Shown piece by piece: positions 8,668 through 17,062 of a DNA stretch of 48,494 bases. Source of the DNA: an uncultured Selenomonadaceae bacterium (GTDB taxonomy: Bacteria; Bacillota; Negativicutes; Selenomonadales; Selenomonadaceae); contig CAJOHG010000022.1 in the NCBI GenBank assembly GCA_905234395.1, positions 911 to 49,404 on the forward strand, written 5' to 3'. The position numbers and the translations under genes were made by a program. Within the stretch, counting starts at the first letter, position 1. Every line of letters starts with the position of its first letter. Under the pieces are notes generated by a model. That model was not told the origin of the DNA. It did no database searches and saw only the letters and a list, made by a program, of their open reading frames with translations.

Positions 8668-8708
8668 AAGACTGTTCAAATTTTGAGTGGCCGTGTTTCC
8701 TCAAATGA
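8668..8708 (-). promoter_or_regulatory. Conserved leader hairpin of SLH-porin 2
   Basis: Second copy of the leader block seen at 6785-6824, with the same TTTGAG/CTCAAA stem (8682-8687 and 8700-8705) and a nearly identical loop. Upstream and downstream leader sequence differs from paralog 1. Confidence 0.55.
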
Positions 8709-8743
8709 CTCTGCTTCGTTGCCTAGTCCCTTAAGTCGCCGCA

Positions 8744-8772
8744 ATAATAACGCAGAAATTTTTGGTTGTCAA
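8744..8772 (-). promoter_or_regulatory. Promoter of SLH-porin 2
   Basis: On the minus strand TTGACA (8772-8767) and TATTAT (8749-8744) are separated by 17 bp; the leader is about 135 bases. Confidence 0.75.
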
Positions 8773-8880
8773 CAAGTTGGTAAAAAAATTTTTATCTTTC
8801 GTTTCATGATTCTTTCATGTTATAATACAAAGTTTTTTACATGTTGCTTTCATGTTTAGCTTGTGAACGTTGTCGCAAAG

Positions 8881-8910
8881 TAAAAAGCCTCCGATTGCTC
8901 GGAGACTGTG
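8881..8910 (-). terminator. Terminator of gyrA
   Basis: CTCCGA and TCGGAG form a hairpin followed on the minus strand by a T run. The rest of 8773-8934 holds no gene I can support; three TTTCATG words and a TATAAT lie at 8802-8854. Confidence 0.75.
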
Positions 8911-8934
8911 ATTGTGGTGTGAATTTAAACTGAA

Positions 8935-11376
8935 TCATTCGTTCTTTAATGTGACGGTTGCGAGCGCGGCAACTTTGTCCTCGTCCTTGGTTTTCATCAG
9001 AATAACGCCTTGAGTGTTGCGCCCGATTGAGCGAATATCATCAACGCTGGTGCGGAAAACAATGCCTTCCGTCGTTATCAAAAGGAGTTCTTGATCGGGA
9101 GTGACGACTTTAATGCCGACAACTTCTCCGGTCTTTTCGGTGACTTTCATGTTGACGAGACCTTTGCCGCCGCGACCTTGCGGACGATAAGCGTCGGTAG
9201 GCGTGCGTTTGCCGATACCTTCTTCACTGACCGTCAAGACTTCCGCGCCACGACGCAATTTATCCATGCCGATAACACGATCGCCTTTTTGCAGACGAAT
9301 TCCGACGACGCCGCGAGCATTCCTGCCCATTGAACGAACTTCTTCTTCCGCAAAAGAAATTGTCATACCTTTAGCCGTGCCGAGAATTATGTAACGTTCG
9401 CCTTCCGTGAATTTGACGCCGATAAGCTCATCGTCCTTGTCGAGTTTGATGGCAACGACGCCGCGTTTAGTCATGGCACTGAACTCTGACAGTTGCGTTT
9501 TCTTGACGATACCTTTTCGCGTCGCCATAAAAAGATACCGTGTCGGGTCGAAGTCGCGGACTTTAATCAGAGCGGTTATCGTTTCGTCGGACTCAATCTG
9601 CAGTAAATTGCTGATGTGAACGCCTTTTGCGGCGCGTCCCGATTCTGCGATTTGATAAGCCTTCAAGTGGAAAACTTTGCCTTTGTTCGTGAAGAAAAGG
9701 ATTGTGTGATGCGTCGTCGTCACCAAAATTTTTTCGACAAAATCTTCCTCTTTGGTGCCCATGCCCGTGACGCCGAGACCGCCGCGTTTCTGCCGCTTGT
9801 AAGTGTCAAGGTCAATGCGTTTGACGTAGCCGCCGTGCGTGAGCGTGACAACAATATCATCGTCGTTAATCAAGTCTTCAGCCTCGAAAGCTTGAAGTTC
9901 TTCGCCGACAATCTCCGTGCGCCGCTGATCGTTGAATTTTTCTTTAACCGCCGTCAACTCGTCTTTGATTATCTGCAGAATTTTATTTTCGTCGGACAAA
10001 ATTTCTTCAAACGTTCTAATCGCGGTCAAGACGTTGCGATATTCCTCGTCGAGTTTGTCGCGTTCAAGACCCGTGAGCTTTTGAAGTCGCAAATCCAAAA
10101 TCGCTTGAGCTTGCGCGTCGCTGAATTCAAACCATTTCATCAGCTCGGACTTGGCGTCATTGGCAGTGGAACTTTCGCGAATAATTTTAATCACGCGGTC
10201 AAGACTTTTAACGGCGGTCGTCAAACCTTCCAAAATGTGCGCACGAGCCCGTGCCTTTGACAGGTCAAAACGTGTGCGCCGCGTGATAATTTCTTCTTGG
10301 TGCTTGATGTAATGCTTGAGAATTTCTTTAAGGTTGAGAATTTGCGGGCTGCCGTTGACGAGCGCGAGCATTATCACGCCGAACGAATCTTGCATTTGCG
10401 TATGTTTGAACAGCTGATTCAAAATGATTTGCGGTGTCACGTCGCGGCGCAGGTCGATTGAAATTCTCATGCCGTCGCGGTCTGATTCGTCGCGCAAGTC
10501 GGTTATGCCCTCAATCGTTTTGTCGCGCACAAGGTCGGCAATTTTTTCGATAAGTCGCGCCTTGTTGACTTGATACGGCAATTCGGTCACGACGATACGA
10601 TTTTTGCCGTTTGGAAGTTTTTCAATCGACGTTCGCGCACGCATTTTGATTGAGCCGCGTCCGGTGCGATAAGCGTCACGAATTCCTTCGCGCCCGATAA
10701 TCAAGCCTGCCGTCGGGAAGTCCGGGCCTTTGACGATTTTCATCAACTCGCCTGTCGTGGCGTCCGGGTCGTCAATCAGATAAAGTGTCGCGTCAATGAC
10801 TTCGCCGATATTGTGCGGCGGAATGTTCGTTGCCATTGCGACAGCGATACCTGACGTTCCGTTAACGAGCAGTTGCGGAAATTTCGCGGGCAATACAGAC
10901 GGTTCTTTAAGCGACTCGTCGTAATTCGGAACGAAGTCCACGGTTTCTTTTTCAATGTCCTGCAACATGAGCTCTGAAATTTTTGACATGCGAACTTCGG
11001 TATAACGCATTGCGGCGGCAGGATCTCCGTCAACCGAACCAAAATTTCCGTGACCGTCGGCGAGCTGATAACGCATGGAAAAATCCTGCGCCATACGAAC
11101 AATCGCGTCGTAAACGGAGCTGTCGCCGTGCGGATGATATTTACCCAAAACTTCACCGACAATGCGCGCCGATTTTTTGTAAGGCTTTGAACTCGTCATG
11201 CCGGCTTCCTGCATTGCGTAAAGAATTCTGCGGTGCACGGGCTTTAAACCGTCGCGAACATCGGGCAATGCGCGCGCCACGATAACCGACATCGCATAAT
11301 CTATGTAAGAAAATTTCATCTCGTGTTCGAGATTGACGGGCACGATTTTTCCGTGACCGAATTCCAATTCTTGCAC
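8935..11376 (-). CDS. gyrA: DNA gyrase subunit A
   Basis: GyrA is the DNA-cleaving subunit of gyrase and works with GyrB, which is not in this window. GTG start at 11376 with a GAGGTGA ribosome site. The winged-helix domain carries the catalytic tyrosine in [12 protein letters not shown] (about Y125). The quinolone-resistance region [19 protein letters not shown] has the susceptible-type residues (Ser86 and Asp90, equivalent to E. coli S83 and D87). The coiled-coil gate and the six-bladed C-terminal pinwheel with its GyrA-box (QRRGGLGV, about residue 540) follow. Length, 813 residues, is normal. Its promoter lies in the duplicated nusB tail region. Confidence 0.98.
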   Translation of the reverse strand: MQELEFGHGKIVPVNLEHEMKFSYIDYAMSVIVARALPDVRDGLKPVHRRILYAMQEAGMTSSKPYKKSARIVGEVLGKYHPHGDSSVYDAIVRMAQDFSMRYQLADGHGNFGSVDGDPAAAMRYTEVRMSKISELMLQDIEKETVDFVPNYDESLKEPSVLPAKFPQLLVNGTSGIAVAMATNIPPHNIGEVIDATLYLIDDPDATTGELMKIVKGPDFPTAGLIIGREGIRDAYRTGRGSIKMRARTSIEKLPNGKNRIVVTELPYQVNKARLIEKIADLVRDKTIEGITDLRDESDRDGMRISIDLRRDVTPQIILNQLFKHTQMQDSFGVIMLALVNGSPQILNLKEILKHYIKHQEEIITRRTRFDLSKARARAHILEGLTTAVKSLDRVIKIIRESSTANDAKSELMKWFEFSDAQAQAILDLRLQKLTGLERDKLDEEYRNVLTAIRTFEEILSDENKILQIIKDELTAVKEKFNDQRRTEIVGEELQAFEAEDLINDDDIVVTLTHGGYVKRIDLDTYKRQKRGGLGVTGMGTKEEDFVEKILVTTTHHTILFFTNKGKVFHLKAYQIAESGRAAKGVHISNLLQIESDETITALIKVRDFDPTRYLFMATRKGIVKKTQLSEFSAMTKRGVVAIKLDKDDELIGVKFTEGERYIILGTAKGMTISFAEEEVRSMGRNARGVVGIRLQKGDRVIGMDKLRRGAEVLTVSEEGIGKRTPTDAYRPQGRGGKGLVNMKVTEKTGEVVGIKVVTPDQELLLITTEGIVFRTSVDDIRSIGRNTQGVILMKTKDEDKVAALATVTLKNE

Positions 11377-11408
11377 TCTCTCACCTCATTTTAGCTTTGT
11401 CGGCAATG

Positions 11409-11438
11409 ACTATATCACTTGCGGCGCAAAAAGTCCAA
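11409..11438 (-). promoter_or_regulatory. Putative gyrA promoter
   Basis: TTGGAC (11438-11433) and TATAGT (11414-11409) on the minus strand, 18 bp apart and about 30 bases before the gyrA start. Confidence 0.5.
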
Positions 11439-11439
11439 C

Positions 11440-11645
11440 GGGCTTTGAATCGGCGGTTGACGGCAAAAAAAAATCGGACACAACGTCCGACAGAAAAACT
11501 TTTTACTTTGAGATCGCTTCCAGTATTCCGTTGACGAATCGGCTTTGAATCGTCGATTGACGGCAAAAAAAATCGGACACAACGTCCGACAGAAAAATTT
11601 TTTACTTTGAGATCGCTTCCAATATTCCGTTGACGAATCGGCTTG
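11440..11645 (-). repeat. Tandem duplication of the nusB 3' end plus terminator
   Basis: Two copies of a unit of about 105-112 bases lie in tandem. The first (about 11532-11645) is the genuine end of nusB, coding SRFVNGILEAISK and its stop, then a hairpin (TCGGAC pairing with GTCCGA) with a T run. The second (about 11440-11531) repeats all of this with only a few changes, beyond the stop codon. The result is a gene with two consecutive identical terminators. Confidence 0.9.
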
Positions 11646-12021
11646 AATCGTCGGTTCCGTATCTTTTTGCCAGTTCCACCGCCTCATTTATGACGACAGC
11701 TTTTTCAACGAGCGGCTCGGCGAATTTCATTTCGTAGACTGCAAGCCGCAAAATATTTCTGTCCGCCGCCATGATTCTTGCCAACTGCCAACCTTCTTTT
11801 AAATGTCCGGCTATCGTTGCGTCAATTTCTTCAAGACGTGAGCGCGTCCCTTTAACTGAAGATTCTATGTAAGCCAAATCCTTTTTCGTCAAGCGCGGCT
11901 CGTCGTCGAACATTGTTTCTATCGCAAGTTTTTCGTAAGTTTCGCGCTCGTCCGGCTCAAAATTGAAGTCAAGTTGAAACAACGCTTTGAACGCTGCCTC
12001 TCGTGCAAGTTTGCGGCTCAT
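11602..12021 (-). CDS. nusB: Transcription antitermination factor NusB
   Basis: NusB binds boxA RNA with NusE (S10) in ribosomal RNA antitermination. This 139-residue all-helical protein starts MSRKLAREAAFKALFQLDF, the typical RNA-binding N-terminus, and contains LARIMAADRNILRLAVYEMKF and EAVELAKRYGTDDSSRFVNGIL, which match the family core. It is the last gene of the Asp23/AmaP/DUF2273 cluster, an arrangement common in Firmicutes. Its 3' end and terminator are duplicated. Confidence 0.96.
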   Translation of the reverse strand: MSRKLAREAAFKALFQLDFNFEPDERETYEKLAIETMFDDEPRLTKKDLAYIESSVKGTRSRLEEIDATIAGHLKEGWQLARIMAADRNILRLAVYEMKFAEPLVEKAVVINEAVELAKRYGTDDSSRFVNGILEAISK

Positions 12022-12044
12022 AAATTCGTTTTAACTCCTAATCA

Positions 12045-12305
12045 TTACCAACGCTGAATTCTCTCCGGCAACATCGCGTCCAATTTTGCAATTATCTTGT
12101 CGACAAGGTCGTCTTTGCTGTCGAAACGCGAGCCTGCGAACAGTCCGATTAGTCCGCACAGAGCGATAAACAGCGTGTTGAAAAAGCCGATAAGCAAAAT
12201 TGCGCCGCCCGTGAAAAGTCCCATGACAAAACCGATTTTCCGCGTGCGATGTCCCTCGAACATGTCGATAACGAAATTTTTTATTGCGTTGAACATTTTC
12301 ATCAC
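12045..12305 (-). CDS. DUF2273 small membrane protein
   Basis: An 86-residue protein with two hydrophobic stretches in the middle (IGFVMGLFTGGAILLIGFF and LFIALCGLIGLFAG) and a charged, amphipathic C-terminus. This matches DUF2273, which nearly always sits in Asp23/AmaP operons and probably helps anchor Asp23 at the membrane. It is four bases from the preceding gene and 23 from nusB. A double ATG allows a start one codon later. Confidence 0.85.
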   Translation of the reverse strand: MMKMFNAIKNFVIDMFEGHRTRKIGFVMGLFTGGAILLIGFFNTLFIALCGLIGLFAGSRFDSKDDLVDKIIAKLDAMLPERIQRW

Positions 12306-12308
12306 CGC

Positions 12309-12722
12309 CTAGCGCACACGTCGACGTTTCGGCGCGACGACCTGTTCAATCTGTTTAACTCTGACTTCGACGGGCACAAAAAATTCCAACTGCAACAAAT
12401 TTCTCAACGCGTCGTTGATGACTTTGTCCGCCGATTCGCTGACTCTCGGCGCGGAAAAACCTTCAGCCAAAATCATTGTCAAACGAATCTTGAACGGCGT
12501 AACTCTGCTCGTGACGCTTTCGACTGAAACGCCGGCTTCTTTAATGCCGCTGACTTGCGCGACTGCTCGATTGGCAATTTTTTCGATAACGGCATAATCC
12601 ACGCGAACAAGTCCGAAGTCCGTTTTCTTTAGCAAAAATTCTCCGCTGCTCGTGCGCATCGTCGGCAATGTCACGACTTTTTTTGTTCCCTTTACAATTC
12701 GGTTGATTATGTCTTTTAACAT
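12309..12722 (-). CDS. Asp23/AmaP-like domain protein
   Basis: A 137-residue soluble protein with the Asp23-type fold signature, including KIRLTMILAEGFSAPRVSESADKVINDAL, closely parallel to the C-terminal half of the adjacent AmaP (KIRLTITLGQGFSAPRVSEATVAAIDDAL). It lacks the transmembrane hairpin of AmaP, so it looks like a soluble paralog of that domain. It probably takes part in the membrane-associated Asp23 assembly linked to alkaline and envelope stress in staphylococci; the specific role is not known. Confidence 0.8.
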   Translation of the reverse strand: MLKDIINRIVKGTKKVVTLPTMRTSSGEFLLKKTDFGLVRVDYAVIEKIANRAVAQVSGIKEAGVSVESVTSRVTPFKIRLTMILAEGFSAPRVSESADKVINDALRNLLQLEFFVPVEVRVKQIEQVVAPKRRRVR

Positions 12723-12731
12723 AGCGACACC

Positions 12732-13301
12732 TCAAACGACACGCCTTTCGCGTTCGATAATTGCATGAGTAACTTCGTCAACTTTGACTTCGACGGGCAC
12801 GCCGGGCAATTCAAGAGCCGTCAACAATGCGTCGTCGATTGCGGCAACTGTGGCTTCACTGACTCTGGGCGCGGAAAAACCTTGACCGAGCGTTATCGTG
12901 AGTCGAATTTTTATCGGCATGTCTCCGCTTTGTTGATAAACAGTCGCCTCTGCCTCGCGCACGCCGTTTACTGTGATTGCCGCACGTTCAACGACGCTGA
13001 CAATCGCGGGAACCGTAACTTTGACTTCGCCGGGCTTGCCTTTTTCCAAATGAACGTCGCCCGATGCGATTGAAAGTCCGCTGCTTGAACGTCGTGCAAA
13101 AACTCCCGTCAAGAGAATCAAACTCGCGATCGCCATCACAATGATAACCGCCAACGTTTCGTCTTGCGCAAGGATGAAGTTCAATTCTTTTTGCCAAAAG
13201 TTCGACGGGATGAGATTCAGATAAACGCCCGCGCAGATTATCAACGCCGCAAGCACCGCCAGGACGTAAAAAAGTAATATAAGGCGTCGAATTATCCCCA
13301 T
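12732..13301 (-). CDS. amaP: Alkaline shock response membrane anchor protein AmaP
   Basis: AmaP anchors Asp23 at the cytoplasmic membrane in Staphylococcus. The 189-residue product has two transmembrane helices in its first 70 residues (LILLFYVLAVLAALIICAGV and LAVIIVMAIASLILLTGVF) with a short external loop, then a cytoplasmic Asp23-like domain. It sits between the two Asp23-type genes in the same operon and overlaps neither. Confidence 0.85.
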   Translation of the reverse strand: MGIIRRLILLFYVLAVLAALIICAGVYLNLIPSNFWQKELNFILAQDETLAVIIVMAIASLILLTGVFARRSSSGLSIASGDVHLEKGKPGEVKVTVPAIVSVVERAAITVNGVREAEATVYQQSGDMPIKIRLTITLGQGFSAPRVSEATVAAIDDALLTALELPGVPVEVKVDEVTHAIIERERRVV

Positions 13302-13341
13302 AGTACTTTTTCACCTCCTGCGAATTTCAAACTTGATGCGC

Positions 13342-13743
13342 TCAATGGACGCGAATGTCCTCGTCTTTTTCTTCGTCTTCCGGGAAGCTGACGCCTTGCA
13401 CGTGAACGTTGACTTCGACGACTGAAAGTCCGGTCATGGTCTCGATGGCGCGTTTGATGTTCTCTTGTGCCGCCAATGCAACGTCGGGAATGCGTGCGCC
13501 GTATTTGACGATGATGAACAGATCAACAGCAGCCTCACGTTCGCCGACTTCGACTTTGACGCCTTTGGAAAAGTTTTTGCGACCGAGCATCTCTGCAATG
13601 CCGCCGACAACGCCGCCGCTCATGCCCGCAATGCCGTCGATTTCCGTTGCCGCAAGTCCCGCGATGATACTGACAACTTCATCAGCAATTTTTATCGCGC
13701 CGAGTCCAGAATCGTTTTTCACCAAATCTTTTTCTTCCGCCAT
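13342..13743 (-). CDS. Asp23/Gls24 family envelope stress protein
   Basis: A 133-residue Asp23/Gls24 protein. The ATG at 13743 directly follows an excellent ribosome site (GAGGAGG), so I reject the longer frame reaching to 13875. Recognisable: IKIADEVVSIIAGLAATEIDGIAGMSGG near the N-terminus and VSVPFPEDE-like acidic tail (VSFPEDEEKDED). It heads the operon with AmaP, a soluble Asp23-like protein, DUF2273 and NusB. The divergent ABC gene starts 161 bases away. Confidence 0.9.
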   Translation of the reverse strand: MAEEKDLVKNDSGLGAIKIADEVVSIIAGLAATEIDGIAGMSGGVVGGIAEMLGRKNFSKGVKVEVGEREAAVDLFIIVKYGARIPDVALAAQENIKRAIETMTGLSVVEVNVHVQGVSFPEDEEKDEDIRVH

Positions 13744-13836
13744 AATGTTTATCCTCCTCGTGTTGTTCGTGACAATCCGCCACTTTTTTTCAATTATTCG
13801 CCGCGCCGTCCGATTCCCCTGCCGCCGAAAAAATTT

Positions 13837-13865
13837 TTGCTTTTCCATGCGCCGAATGATATAGT
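13837..13865 (+). promoter_or_regulatory. Putative promoter of the ABC-ATPase gene
   Basis: TTGCTT (13837-13842) and TATAGT (13860-13865) are 17 bp apart, about 40 bases before the start codon. Confidence 0.5.
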
Positions 13866-13904
13866 CAATCGGCAATGAAAAATTAAATTATCGGAGGTTT
13901 GACA

Positions 13905-15020
13905 ATGAGCGTTATCGAAGTTCGCGGGCTGAAGAAGTCGTTTGGAAATTTTGAAGTCCTGCGCGGGATTGATTTGGCTGTCGAGACAGGCGAACGCATT
14001 GTAATTATCGGCGGCTCCGGTTGCGGCAAAAGTGTTTTTCTTCGCAGTCTGGAACTTTTGGAAATTCCGAACGCGGGACAAATTTTCGTTGACGGCGAAG
14101 AACTCACTGCGCCCGATGTCAACATTGACAAAATCCGCCGCAAGCTCGGCATGGTCTGGCAAAAGTTCAATCTCTTTACGCACATGAACGTTATGGAAAA
14201 TTTGACCGTCGCGCCGATAAAACTTTTGGGCATGTCAAAAGACGACGCTCACGAAAAGGCGATGAATTTACTTGCGCAAGTCGGCTTAACGTCAAAGGCG
14301 GACGCTTACCCGGAATTTTTATCGGGCGGTCAACAGCAGAGAATTGCAATTTGCCGCAGCCTGATGATGAATCCGAAAGTAATTCTCTTCGACGAACCGA
14401 CGAGTGCACTTGATCCGACGATGGTCGGCGAAGTTCTCGCGGTCATACGAATGCTCGCCAAACAGGATTTGACAATGATAATCGTCACGCACGAAATGAA
14501 TTTTGCCCGCGAAGTTGCAACGCGCATTTTATTTTTCGCTGACGGTGAAATTTATGAACAGGGCACGCCCGCAGAAATTTTCGACGCACCGAAACGTCCG
14601 AAGACAATCGCATTCATTCACAAGCAAAAATATTTCTCCTACGAAATTTCGGAACGCCACTTCGACTTGCCGGCAATGCAGGGCGGAATTCAGACTTTCG
14701 CGGAAAAATACGGCTTGAGTGCTCGCCGAACGAATCGCCTGCAACTTTGTTGTGAAGAGCTGATTTACGAAATGATTGAGCACGCTTGCACAGGAGAAAA
14801 CGTTGTTGACATTTCGCTCGACGTGACTTATGCCGAAGTCGATAACAGCGTCGCGATAGCGTTCACCTGCGCGGGCAAGCCCTACAATCCGTTGGACAAA
14901 GATTTTGACGCGGAAGTTGACGAAGAAAATTTGGGCACGATGATTTTGCACAATCTCTCCAAAAATTATTCGCACGAGTATTCCGGCGGCGTCAATAAAA
15001 TAAATTTCTCGTTGACATAA
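13905..15020 (+). CDS. Polar-amino-acid-type ABC ATPase fused to a HATPase-like domain
   Basis: Residues 1-240 are a GlnQ/ArtP-type ABC ATPase: Walker A GGSGCGKS, Q-loop VWQKFNLF, signature LSGGQQQR, Walker B VILFDEPTSALDP and H-loop THEMNFAREV. Such ATPases energise amino-acid importers. Residues 255-371 are an extra domain: RRTNRLQLCCEELIYEMIEH and the later LGTMILHNLSKNY look like the N-box and C-terminal end of RsbW-type HATPases, though the canonical N-box Asn is not obvious. ATG 13905 follows GGAGG. No permease or binding-protein gene is adjacent, so the ATPase may pair with remote components. The fusion suggests ATP- or partner-protein-based control, which is inference. Confidence 0.85.
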   Translation: MSVIEVRGLKKSFGNFEVLRGIDLAVETGERIVIIGGSGCGKSVFLRSLELLEIPNAGQIFVDGEELTAPDVNIDKIRRKLGMVWQKFNLFTHMNVMENLTVAPIKLLGMSKDDAHEKAMNLLAQVGLTSKADAYPEFLSGGQQQRIAICRSLMMNPKVILFDEPTSALDPTMVGEVLAVIRMLAKQDLTMIIVTHEMNFAREVATRILFFADGEIYEQGTPAEIFDAPKRPKTIAFIHKQKYFSYEISERHFDLPAMQGGIQTFAEKYGLSARRTNRLQLCCEELIYEMIEHACTGENVVDISLDVTYAEVDNSVAIAFTCAGKPYNPLDKDFDAEVDEENLGTMILHNLSKNYSHEYSGGVNKINFSLT

Positions 15021-15176
15021 ATCAGCGTCGCAAGCCGTGTTAATCGTCGGATTGGCGAAAAAAATTTTGACGTGATAATCAGCGTTGCAAGCCGTGTTAA
15101 TCGTCGGATTGACGAAAAAAATTTTGGGCGCGACCATTCCGGCGGCGTCAACAAAATAAATTTCTCGTTGATGTGA
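14979..15176 (+). repeat. Nested duplications at the 3' end of the ABC-ATPase gene
   Basis: The last 40 bases of the gene (14981-15020, coding SGGVNKINFSLT and stop) recur at 15137-15176. Between them a unit of about 55 bases occurs twice (about 15022-15073 and 15080-15125), each ending in a run of As and TTTT. None of the copies has a start codon or ribosome site. They are non-coding duplications in the gap before ftsZ. Confidence 0.85.
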
Positions 15177-15217
15177 ACTCAATCGACGCTTGCTGAAAAA
15201 TTTATGACGCGAAGTCT

Positions 15218-15245
15218 TTCACAATGAAAAATTTTATAGTACAAT
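15218..15245 (+). promoter_or_regulatory. Putative ftsZ promoter
   Basis: TTCACA (15218-15223) and TACAAT (15240-15245) are 16 bp apart, about 60 bases before the ftsZ start. Confidence 0.45.
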
Positions 15246-15308
15246 ATCGGCACGGAAGTTCGACGAAATTTTTGTAAGTCCCAAATGAATTTTATGGAGG
15301 CATGACAT

Positions 15309-16460
15309 GTGTTTGAACTTGATGACAACACTTTAGATCAGTTCGCGAAGATCAAAGTTATCGGCGTGGGCGGCGGCGGCAATAACGCTGTCAATCGAAT
15401 GATCTCGCTCGGCTTGGAAGGCGTGGAATTTATCGCAGTCAACACCGATGCGCAGGCACTTTTGAATGCACTTGCTCCGAAACGTATGCAAATCGGCGAA
15501 AAACTTACTCGCGGACTCGGCGCAGGTGCTCGACCCGAAATCGGACAGAAAGCGGCTATGGAAAGTCGCGAGGACATCATAAACGCTCTTCGCGGCTCGG
15601 ACATGGTTTTTATCACGGCGGGCATGGGCGGCGGCACGGGAACAGGTGCGGCTCCTGTCGTGGCGGAATGTGCTCGCGAAATCGGCGCGTTGACTGTCGG
15701 CGTCGTCACTCGACCATTTACCTTTGAAGGCCCGAAACGTAAAAAAAATGCTGACATTGGCATTGAAAACCTTAAACGCAACGTCGACACGATTATTACA
15801 ATTCCGAACGACAGACTGTTGCAAGTCGTCGACAAAAAAACTCCGATGACGCAGGCGTTCACCATTGCCGATGATATTTTGCGTCAAGGCGTCAAGGGCA
15901 TTTCGGATTTAATCGCCGTGCCCGGGCTTGTCAATCTCGACTTTGCGGACGTTAAATCAATCATGAGCAATGCCGGCTCTGCGCTGATGGGCATTGGCGA
16001 AGCGTCGGGCGAAAATGCAACCGTTGATGCCGTCAAAGCCGCGATTGATTCTCCGTTACTCGAAACCAGTTTGCAAGGTGCACGCGGAGTTTTGTTAAAC
16101 ATCATGGGCGCAACTGATTCGCTGTCGATGATGGAAGTCAACGAGGCGTCAACGACCGTGCAAGAGGCGGCTCATCCCGATGCGGAAATTATTTGGGGCG
16201 TCAGCGTCGATGAATCTTTGGGTGACAAAGTTTCCGTCACGGTCATTGCCACGCGTTTTGACGACGAGTCCGAGGAAGAATCTTTCAATGAACGTGAACC
16301 TATTCGCCCGCAAGTTTTCGACAACACACCCAAACGTGCTCAAGATATGCCGCGCCAATCACCATTCGGAAGTTTCAATCCAACGTTCAGCAACACGACC
16401 AATCAGCCGAGCAACAACGTTGAAATTGACATTCCGCCGTGGATGCGCACGCGAAAGTAA
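15309..16460 (+). CDS. ftsZ: Cell division protein FtsZ
   Basis: FtsZ is the tubulin-like GTPase that forms the division ring. GTG start at 15309 preceded by GGAGG. The N-terminal GTPase domain has [17 protein letters not shown] and the tubulin signature [14 protein letters not shown]; the T7 loop [12 protein letters not shown] is intact. A short variable linker and the conserved tail [11 protein letters not shown], which contacts membrane tethers such as FtsA or SepF, end the protein (383 residues). Here ftsZ is monocistronic: no ftsA or ftsQ is adjacent, and a terminator follows. Confidence 0.98.
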   Translation: MFELDDNTLDQFAKIKVIGVGGGGNNAVNRMISLGLEGVEFIAVNTDAQALLNALAPKRMQIGEKLTRGLGAGARPEIGQKAAMESREDIINALRGSDMVFITAGMGGGTGTGAAPVVAECAREIGALTVGVVTRPFTFEGPKRKKNADIGIENLKRNVDTIITIPNDRLLQVVDKKTPMTQAFTIADDILRQGVKGISDLIAVPGLVNLDFADVKSIMSNAGSALMGIGEASGENATVDAVKAAIDSPLLETSLQGARGVLLNIMGATDSLSMMEVNEASTTVQEAAHPDAEIIWGVSVDESLGDKVSVTVIATRFDDESEEESFNEREPIRPQVFDNTPKRAQDMPRQSPFGSFNPTFSNTTNQPSNNVEIDIPPWMRTRK

Positions 16461-16474
16461 TTCATCATTGCAAT

Positions 16475-16510
16475 AAAAAAATCCTCGTCATTGGCGAGGA
16501 AATTTTTTTT
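16475..16510. terminator. Bidirectional terminator after ftsZ
   Basis: TCCTCG (16482-16487) pairs with CGAGGA (16495-16500), with a T run after and an A run before, serving ftsZ and the convergent secreted-protein gene. Confidence 0.85.
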
Positions 16511-17048
16511 AAGGCAATGTTATTCCATTGGATTGCATCACTTCATGCAGGCGCGGCATTTGCCTCAAAAGGACTTCAATCAATCGCGTGTGTTTGGGAT
16601 TTTGAATCGGTGCTTGAAAGTGCGTGGCGTTCGGGTCGCTTGCCGAATAAAACGGTTTTTCGCAGACGACTTGTCCGTTATTCACGTTGAACAACGCGTA
16701 AACCGGAATGATGTGAAATTTGTTGTTCCACGCGCCCAATTCGTCATCAAGTTGCCCGCGTTCTTGATCCGGCAACATCAGCGCAAATAGCACAGGGTCT
16801 TTTTGCAGATAAAAGTCGTAAAGTTCGCGCGAGTAGTCGGCAAAAGCGATCTCTTTAATCGAAAAATCAACAACTGCAAAACCCAACGAGCCGTTTTCCT
16901 TAGCCCTGACCAATGCGAGTGCTTCGGTTGCTCCTTCCGAATAAGTTGACGCCAAAACATCAAAGGGAGACTCTTCGTCCGCCGCCTCAACGTTTGTTGT
17001 CGTCGTCAAAAAAATCAGCGCGAGGAGCAAAATTATTTTCTTAATCAA
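16509..17048 (-). CDS. Secreted protein of unknown function
   Basis: A 179-residue protein with a clear signal peptide (KKIILLLALIFLTTTTNVEA, cleavage near residue 22). The mature part is acidic, with no domain I recognise. It contains FAVVDFSIKEIAFADYSRELYDFY and a C-terminal segment of mixed character. Start is probably TTG (17048), after a GGTGA site. It lies 15 bases downstream of plsY and may be cotranscribed with it. Its export suggests a periplasmic place. Confidence 0.75.
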   Translation of the reverse strand: MIKKIILLLALIFLTTTTNVEAADEESPFDVLASTYSEGATEALALVRAKENGSLGFAVVDFSIKEIAFADYSRELYDFYLQKDPVLFALMLPDQERGQLDDELGAWNNKFHIIPVYALFNVNNGQVVCEKPFYSASDPNATHFQAPIQNPKHTRLIEVLLRQMPRLHEVMQSNGITLP

Positions 17049-17062
17049 TCAAATTCACCGCC

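Noticed and set aside
9616..10260. 214-residue plus-strand ORF inside gyrA
   Set aside because: Antisense shadow of a highly conserved gene; no recognisable protein pattern.
11440..11645. Possible attenuator or riboswitch between nusB and gyrA
   Set aside because: The two hairpins are copies of the nusB terminator in the duplicated gene end; no alternative structure is needed.
13342..13875. Longer Asp23 ORF reaching to 13875
   Set aside because: The extension reads through low-information sequence and has no ribosome site, while the ATG at 13743 sits behind GAGGAGG.
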